A stretch of 64,000 nucleotides of DNA, from assembly GCF_000003815.2 (NCBI RefSeq), contig NC_049980.1, positions 25,378,272 to 25,442,271 on the forward strand. The letters run 5' to 3'. A program made the translations under genes and the position numbers. Positions 11,739-64,000 of this stretch are shown piece by piece (position 1 is the first letter of the stretch; the number at the start of each line of letters is the position of its first letter). The DNA is from Branchiostoma floridae. Lineage: Eukaryota; Chordata; Leptocardii; Amphioxiformes; Branchiostomatidae. Under the pieces are notes generated by a model. It ran no database searches. It was not told the origin of the DNA and saw nothing but the letters and a program-made list of their open reading frames with translations.

Positions 11739-13430
11739 TTTGCTGTAATTTTCCACACAGGTCTCAGCAATGACACAACTACAATTCCTGCAGGGGCCAA
11801 AAAATATACGTCAAAGTAAGTATTACATTGGATAATTAATGTCAGCTGGCTCAATTTCGAATTCTGAGTTCGTAAGACGTACTCAGTTGCAAAAATTCGT
11901 TACTTTCCAGTTTTAGTATATGTACCGACTAGTAACTCGCTACAAATAAGACCCAAAATAAGGAATGGTACAGTTTTGTGGTTTTGTAGCACAGATTAAC
12001 AATGTGTGAATATGTTACAATTTATTACTGCACTTACAAATCTACAATAGTCTACAGGTTACCTTCAACCACATTATCTGCTGTTTAGGAGCGAGGCGTA
12101 AGCCCCAGTACGAAATGTTCACCACATTCACATAACGTTAGATCTATTAAAACAAAAACGAAATCAGGTCACTGCTAATAGAAATTGGCAAAAAATACAC
12201 CTGCATGTAAAGGGGCATAGATTGTTTATCATGCCAGCGGTTACTAAAGGGCAACGTGCAACCAGATGGGAGGATAGGAAGGCTTTCACTGTCAAACTCG
12301 ATAGTTCAAAAATTATAGCCAGCGCCATTGCTGTCACGGCGACTAAACGTTTGAGCATATCTGAGATCTGAGTGTCACGATCCGCACACAGACATTGGTC
12401 AAAGTTTCCAATATTGTCTACTGAATGTGAAGTCGTAGCAAACCCTTGTCTGTACATAAACATATTCAAACAATGTCTGTGATATTTCAACAATCATTGA
12501 CCCCAAGTGTTTCTTTTGTAGGGCTGATATACTCCACGTGCACGTTGCTACATCAAGCTATACAAGCTTTCATATGATATATTTTACATAAACAAATTCA
12601 TGACAAACGATGGGCGGGTATGATGGGGACAACTTTGACTAAAGAAGCAAAACTTTGCTTCATGTATTTCATCAACTCTAAGCACATGGGCACACCAGCT
12701 GAAGGAATGGATTACAACAACAGTAATCGGTTGCTTGTTGAGTTACAATACTAAGATTTAACCATCCATGCCTGTAGACTTTGTATGATACATAACTGGA
12801 GTATACAATAACATGTTATAATGTATATTGTACTCATAGATTATTCTCTTTTTCTTCATTCAAAACATTAGAATGAACGTTCATAAAACATGCACTGACT
12901 TATCGAGCAGTGTTCCCCAAAGCGTGCCCCCCCCCTGTATATTTTTATCAAGCAATAGGAATGAGATTCAGAGAGCTGTGCACGATAGAAAGCAGAGTAA
13001 AATATTCCCACCTGTTGCCTAGGTTTCCATCTGAAAAGAAGGTGGGCTGACTTGTACTCAGGTTTACACAGTCTGATGCTCCATCCTCGTTGGTCAGTAC
13101 TTCCAGACAGCCAATCCGAAGGGGTGACATCATGCTTTTCATACCGCGAAAGAAGCTCTTTCCCTGAATTAAGGTCAAAATGCCGTCCAAGAAGCGCGAA
13201 AAGGAATCTGGCGGTGGGTGTAACGTTACAATTTGAGATTTTTTCATACATTCGTGTACATTACAATGGCCTTGAGGGAATATGTACTTTTGACCTGATT
13301 GCTCTCTTATCTTTGCACAACTGGATATTACAAAAGCTTTATTGAAAATACTAATATTCTCAAGTGAGTAAAAAAAATGCTTTACAATCTAGTCTTTACA
13401 TCAATGGATCAGGAAAACAGCATTAGCTGA

Positions 13431-13611
13431 NNNNNNNNNNNNNNNNNNNNNNNNNNNNNNNNNNNNNNNNNNNNNNNNNNNNNNNNNNNNNNNNNNNNNN
13501 NNNNNNNNNNNNNNNNNNNNNNNNNNNNNNNNNNNNNNNNNNNNNNNNNNNNNNNNNNNNNNNNNNNNNNNNNNNNNNNNNNNNNNNNNNNNNNNNNNNN
13601 NNNNNNNNNNN
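13431..13611. other. Assembly gap (181 N) in copy B
   Basis: Run of N at the place corresponding to about 6885-7045 of copy A. Confidence 0.99.
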
Positions 13612-15342
13612 AATGTAAGAAGGAAAGCTGATCGAAGAAGAACACATTTAGAGAAAATTTAACAGACGTGAGTAATCGAGCTGGTGTTATCGTGACCCAG
13701 GAGTCTTCGAAATGTTGAAAATTAGGTTTAGTTTTCCCCCTGTAGATAAGGTAAAATTTTGGGCCGACAAGAAGCCACAAAATCAACATTTACTACATTC
13801 GGCTGGGTAGCGAGTTGCAGTCCCAAACCGTTTAACCTGTAATAATCTGTCAATTAGTTTCTTTAACGGTCCATTCGGTAGGGAAGGAAAATAAGGCATT
13901 TACCTTATATAATACATGTAAGTGAGTCCAGAAAAAAAAGAAGCCAAAATTTGACCATTTACTTCAACTATGATTTCTCTGATAGTGACAACCTTTGGGG
14001 TGACCGATGAGCCTTTTGTCCCCAGAAGCCTTGGTCGGGACTTTCCCAATGTCGGAAAGTCCCCTGAGCTGAGTTCATACATAACAGAGCAGGTGGATAT
14101 ATTTCTCATGGAATCCTGCGATTCATCGTTAGCTGAGACTTAGCTCAGTTTTATACATGTTCGTCGGCATCATCAAACATTACTGCACCATATAGGATTC
14201 TGGTGCGTTATCAATTCTAGTACTAAAGTTGTAAGATGGCAACTGTGGGCTCCCTACAGCTGCCACCGTACCGCGCTAACTGGGCCCGTCTAAACCGTTA
14301 CAACTTACATGTACTAGTATGCTGAATACCAGGTAAGGTTACGATAAATGCATATATACTGTATACATCTGGGCTGTGAAATCTTCATATTTACAGCCGA
14401 CTCGGACTGTCGAGATCTATCGGGGGATTCCCGGTGACTTTTGTGTATCTCGCAACGCTTTTAACGAATTGATTTAAGATATAAGAAAATATGACGGATG
14501 TTTCATGAACGCAATTTTTCAAAAAAAAATTATTCAGTCTTTTGATAGGACCCCCCCCCCCCCACCTCATTATGTTTACTGTCTTTATTTCCACAAAATC
14601 AGTACATAACGGGCTCAAATTAGTAACAAAGATTTTTTAGAAAAATACGTGTGGCCGTGGGGGTCAAGACAAGAAACACGGCAACAACCGTTGAACATAA
14701 CATGTTACAGTAACAAGGAGGGTATGGGTCATAGCGCGTTGTTGAGCATAGACACCTTACCATATCCATCCATGTATTAATAGATATGAGCGAGGCTATT
14801 GACCCAGTGATAGAAACCACTAAAATGAGGAAATCTTACGATTATATTTGACAATCAACACTCTGAAAAATACAAATGGCATCCTGTGTCCATTATCAAC
14901 CCAAAATACGATCTTTTTCACGTGTTTACGGCACAATTTTAAACATCGGAATCTGCTATCATATGTGCTAGTTTTACTGTCACCGCATGTGATCATGGCA
15001 GCCATGTTGGATCGGTTAGGAACACGTTTTCAGCTGTGTTTACTGACGAATTCCTGCCATATTGGAGAATTTTCGGCCTCAAAACTTATATCACTAAGGA
15101 AGCGAAGTTATAGTTGTTGTTTTACCTCCATTATTTTTAATGTGAAAGAAATATTCTTCCGAGTCGGTGCCGATAGCGCCGGAACCACACGGCCGAAAAT
15201 TATGACATGTTTTGTGGTCAGTGTTATTTTTGGTTTATATTGTTAACAGAAACTTTAAAAGTTGTTTATATATAAAATATTCTTATATCAAATGGATGTT
15301 TAAAAAGGGACAAGAAAAATTGAAAAAAAAAAATTAAAAAAA

Positions 15343-15422
15343 CTCCGGCGCGGACTCGAACCGGGTCGGAGCTGGTTTCATGGATTCCCGGGTCAACGCT
15401 CTATCCACTACGCTACGTCATA
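15343..15422 (-). pseudogene. tRNA-like pseudogene or SINE head
   Basis: On the minus strand, A-box-like TAGCGTAGTGG and B box GGTTCGAGTCC are spaced as in a tRNA gene and followed by T runs that would end Pol III transcription. The acceptor and T stems do not pair properly, so it is not called a functional tRNA. Confidence 0.55.
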
Positions 15423-16309
15423 CATACACGTTGCAGGCTGTATTATTAGGTATCCAGATGTAGGGCATAACTTGAATACGTCCGTTCATTCCAAGATTCA
15501 AAGATTCCAATGTCTAATCTTCCGAACAATGTCTAATCAACTATTGCTTGTCTAAAATATTGCCGGAAAGGCATGTTACAAGCTCTGATTGGCTGACTGG
15601 CATCTCGGTGTGTCAATAGCCTGTTTGGCTATTGGCACACTGAGTGTGTCAATAGCCACAGCGTTAATAGATCTCTACAGGGCTTGTTGTAAAAAATAAG
15701 TACAAATGTACTGTTCATAACATAAATTCCTATTCAAACTTATATGCCATGTGAAATTTATTCTACAGCATAAATGGGCGCAGAATACTAGTATCAAATC
15801 CCATATCATACTAGCCTAGCACAGGGCCTAAGAATCTATGAATATAACGTTACATGTGCACTGTTTGGTCTATCCAAAGTCTACTTCCCCAGTATTTTTG
15901 TCTTCTTGTCGGCTCAGAGAGGAAAATGTCCAGGCTGTTAATTCAACTTTCAAGCAAAAAAAATCAAGTAGTTTGCCAAACTTTTCAATGACAAACAAGT
16001 AAAGTGTCTTTTTTTTTTACTTTAATATGGTTCCTTGAGGGACTTTCCTACCTTTCCGATCCTCTGGAAATCCCCCAAAAGTCCACTACACTAGACAACA
16101 GGACAAAGGAACGCCATATTTTACGTTCATTGTTTTATTATGACTTACCCTTATCAATGTATGCACTATATTTATCTGATACCATTAAATACATCCATGT
16201 CTTCATGTGAATATTTGAAGTGTGCCGCTTCTGTATGCCGAATTCTGTATCTGTATTCCTTCGGCGTAACACACCAGTTTAATTCAGAGTCATTCGCCAA
16301 GTACAGTCA

Positions 16310-16640
16310 AAACGAATTTTTTCGAGTAACTGCAAGGAGGTTGTTTCCCTCTTTCAACCTCCTTGGTAACTGGTAACAATTTCTTAATATCAATCACTTA
16401 CTGAAAACTGGTAAGTCCATGTGGAGATGAACTGCGGCATAATACTGCATTTTCGTTGTTACAAGTGGTAGCAGGTACGTTTGCCAGCCCGAAAGCAGCT
16501 ATTAGGGGGTTCCCAATGACCCTGCGTACGTGTCATTTACCGGACTTTCCCGCCACTGGAAAATTATAAACCGTCACTGAAATTTGAATGATGACGCCCT
16601 ATTGGTGAACTTCAACCTCTGACTGTTTAAAAAAGGTAAT
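16310..16640. repeat. Divergent remnant related to the duplicated unit
   Basis: Contains TTTCAACCTCCTTG near 16352 (compare TTTCAACCTCCTTGCAGTAA near 4857) and a stretch near 16590-16620 similar to 8955-9000. It suggests a third, older fragment of the repeat that forms copies A and B. Confidence 0.4.
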
Positions 16641-17930
16641 GAAAGTGTTTTGCGCTCAGGATGAAGAAACGTGCTTATAGATTGTGGTACATTTGAATCT
16701 TGAATGTAACGTTAACTAAACGTTTTTCGTGTTACGTGTTACATCTCTATAGCGGAAACCTAATTGGCAGGATGTAAGTTTTTGACTGAGTACTAGTGTT
16801 AAATGATTGCCGAATATTGTTTGTGTGTGTGTGTGTAAATTTTGTAAGACACGTAGAACGAAGATTCAGTACAATGCTTATAAGTTGAACTGTTGAACAT
16901 AAATCCTTTCATGATTTTATAGTGGTATTGTACACTGTTGAATTTCCCGTTGGCTGGTGAATATATAAGTGATTTGGATGGTCCAACTATTAGTAAGAAC
17001 GACGAATATTAAAGTCAAAAAGGAGAAGCGTTTATTACTTTGTTAGTAAGAGAAGTGTATAAAATATACTAGCTGTGCTGTGCACGGTGTTATTGGTGTT
17101 GGCGTTGGCGGCACGTTTTGTGTAGAATGTGGAAACACCTCAGTTTGAAAATGTCTCGATCTTAACATACGGTGAGCTGTGGAAGTAGATTTGTGGATTC
17201 TATGAAATCACTCGGACAAGTAATATCCACTGCAGAACGCGTATCTCGTGTGAAATGGCTAGGATTCTCCGAAAAACGGGGAACGCCCGACCAATGGGGC
17301 AATCGTTTCTATAGTCTCTATATAAACTTATCCTGACCCGTCCTGTGCCGTTTGCGACCCGACCCATCGGCCATACCAGTAGGGAAATCCCGGCCCGCGC
17401 GGAAAACACCGCGTACCGACTCAAGGGTTAACGTTCTTCGAATTCTGCCATTTGTAGCCAGCGGCCTGACAAAAAAATCAAGCGTATCTAACATCAAATC
17501 CAAACGTTCCATGGCTTCTCAGAAGATACAGAGCCACAATGTCACATAAGTGATTACACTGGTGGGTCACTCTTGAGAAATTAAGCAAGCCATCGGTATA
17601 AACAAGTTAAGTTTATAACGTTAACGTTAACGTTATATACAACATTATCAATGTTACCATTGCCTCGTATTTGAGGTACAATACAATAACATGCAAATCA
17701 ACAATTATTTCCCTGTTTACTCAGAGCGAAGACCAGTCATGTTAGAAGACCACTCTTTTTGAAGACCAATCATTTAAACCTGCTGCCATGCGCCAAGGGT
17801 TGAAAATATAAATTCACCTGTCTCTGATTGTAGTTCATCTTAAATATGTAGAGTGGCGCTTCTCATTCGTAAACTCAACCTACCCCAGTATCAGGTGAAC
17901 GTTTGTTAGTCTTCTCGCATTGAATCATGG

Positions 17931-18504
17931 GTCGTTGGCTAAAGTTGGGATTGTGGTAATGCTGGCAGCCATCTTGGCGGTTGGATGGCAGAAACGTCTG
18001 TTATGATGAGCCAAACTTGAACACTTTCGCATCGATTCTTGACGGGGACAACTGGATTTTCAAGCAGAGAACTCACAAGAGACAAGGACTGTCACCGTAT
18101 TTCTTGCTGAGCTTGCAACTCTACCATCGTAGCATATTCCAGACGGAAAAGTTTGGGCCACCGCAAGTCGGTTTGGGCGGATCTAGAGGAAAGTCGAGTC
18201 GCACTTTTTTGAGTCATCTGGCATTGAAAATAGCGGAGCTGTCGGACTCTGACACGAAGTTCCTGTCACGGTTTTACCGGCACTGCATGGTAACAGAAGG
18301 TCAAGACATGAGACATGCCGAGTTTTATCGTAAAATCTTTAAGTCTCGGGCTGCGGGAACAGAGTTTGTGAGAGGTCCCTCCCCGTCCTGTTCTTCGATG
18401 AGCTGCGTCTGATTCAAGGGATCTGGAGTGTGAAGTAAACCGGGGCCAAGTTTCAGCTTCCCGACTTTCCACCAGTTGCGGTTTGTACGAACACAACCTC
18501 GGCG
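17931..18504 (+). promoter_or_regulatory. ROCK: ROCK putative promoter and 5' untranslated leader
   Basis: Region just upstream of the ROCK start codon. GGCAGCCATCTTGGCGG near 17964 resembles a reverse-orientation YY1 site of the type common in TATA-less housekeeping promoters. No TATA box is seen. The frame upstream of ATG 18505 is closed by a TAA about 75 nt before it, which supports that ATG as the start. The transcription start is not determined. Confidence 0.45.
17981..18412 (+). other. Long upstream open reading frame in the ROCK leader
   Basis: A 143-codon frame beginning MDGRNVCYDEPNLNTFASIL ends 92 nt before the ROCK ATG. It resembles no family I know. It may be an upstream ORF, part of an alternative first exon, or chance openness in a moderately GC-rich leader. 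Confidence 0.25.
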
Positions 18505-63714
<45,210 letters not shown>

Positions 63715-63794
63715 GTGAGTTGGACATGTTTTACATTTGTTTCTAGGTGGAGGAATATAAAATTGTGGTAGAATCTCTTAACATAAATCTAGCA

Positions 63795-63975
63795 TGGGAC
63801 GTAATCCAGTGGTTAGTGGCTCTGGAACTAGAAGCCATGAGTTCGAATCTAGCTGTGTTGCTCACACGAAATGCGTCCTACCAGAAATTGGCGCAGTCTA
63901 TAAAATCGGATGTTAAACTGTGGTACACTGTTCATGTACAGTGCTCTTGTCAAAAAGAGCTATAAGAATTTTCCT
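63795..63975 (+). mobile_element. tRNA-derived SINE fragment in the last visible ROCK intron
   Basis: A-box-like AATCCAGTGGTTAGTGG and B box GAGTTCGAATCTAG, followed by a body with GGATGTTAAACTGTGGTACA. No tail or target duplication is identified. Confidence 0.55.
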
Positions 63976-64000
63976 TTTCAAGGATCCTGTAAAAACTGGT

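Larger units (their letters stand above)
9190..14473. repeat. Segmental duplication, copy B
   Basis: Direct-orientation partner of 1954-8911, separated by a spacer of about 280 bp (8912-9189) in which I see no gene. Copy B keeps the empty sites of both copy-A insertions. It has its own extra segment of about 170 bp near 12440-12640 and a 181-bp assembly gap. Divergence is modest in exons and higher elsewhere. Confidence 0.9.
14474..17930. other. Intergenic region upstream of ROCK
   Basis: No supported coding exon. It holds a C-homopolymer (about 14551-14564), a tRNA-like pseudogene (15343-15422), an imperfect inverted repeat near 15600-15655 with CCTGTTTGGCTATTGGCACA, a remnant related to the duplicated unit (about 16310-16640), and a TAACGTTAACGTTAACGTTA palindrome near 17617-17636. 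Confidence 0.5.

Noticed and set aside
13409-13789. Open frames spanning runs of N here and at 23785-24171, 26185-26422 and 7319-7543
   Set aside because: Most of each frame is N; artefacts of gaps.
15343-15422. Possible functional tRNA
   Set aside because: Stems do not form a proper cloverleaf despite good promoter boxes and terminator-like T runs.

Overview
The window is animal nuclear DNA, most likely from a cephalochordate (amphioxus, Branchiostoma). The evidence is two recognisable metazoan genes split by ordinary GT-AG introns, many short non-autonomous transposons, and frequent TACATGTA- and TAACGTTA-like words. The genus is an inference. There is no bacterial gene, operon or CRISPR array. 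Four runs of N are assembly gaps.

Layout: (1) 1-1702 holds the last three coding exons of EIF2S1 (eIF2 alpha) on the + strand. A tRNA-derived SINE lies in one of its introns. (2) 1954-14473 is a tandem segmental duplication. Each copy carries a three-exon, minus-strand gene for a small protein of 96-97 residues that I do not recognise. Copy A was later hit by a solo-LTR-like element and a fold-back element with inverted 70-bp satellite arrays; copy B still shows the empty sites. (3) 14474-17930 is intergenic, with a tRNA-like pseudogene and a remnant resembling the duplicated unit. (4) 18505-63714 and beyond the right edge is one + strand gene for Rho-associated kinase (ROCK). I traced 29 core coding exons with continuous phase: N-terminal segment, kinase domain, AGC-kinase tail, long coiled coil, Rho-binding region, PH domain and the start of the C1 insert.

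The most unusual feature is inside ROCK. Between the kinase C-lobe exon (ends 38136) and the AGC-tail exon (starts 43399) lie nine candidate cassette exons (54-132 nt). Every one is phase 1-1, so any combination keeps the frame, and most end in GAAG|GT followed by a pyrimidine at donor position +3. The core exons mostly have GTRAGT-like donors. Three more cassettes of this kind lie in the distal part of the gene (50.2 kb, 50.7 kb, 59.5 kb). There is also a phase-0/phase-2 microexon cluster at 44.0-45.5 kb and a 49-codon (seven-heptad) cassette in the coiled coil. The locus therefore looks able to make a very large set of ROCK proteins that differ in the kinase-to-coil linker, the coil and the coil-to-PH linker.

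Small tandem duplications across splice junctions occur three times in the coiled-coil part (49.6, 54.3-54.9 and 55.5 kb), which suggests how new cassettes may arise here. The ROCK introns also carry two near-identical TTAA-flanked MITEs, several TIR or fold-back elements, LINE fragments and SINEs. All exon calls come from reading frame, splice-site and family resemblance; no transcript evidence was available.
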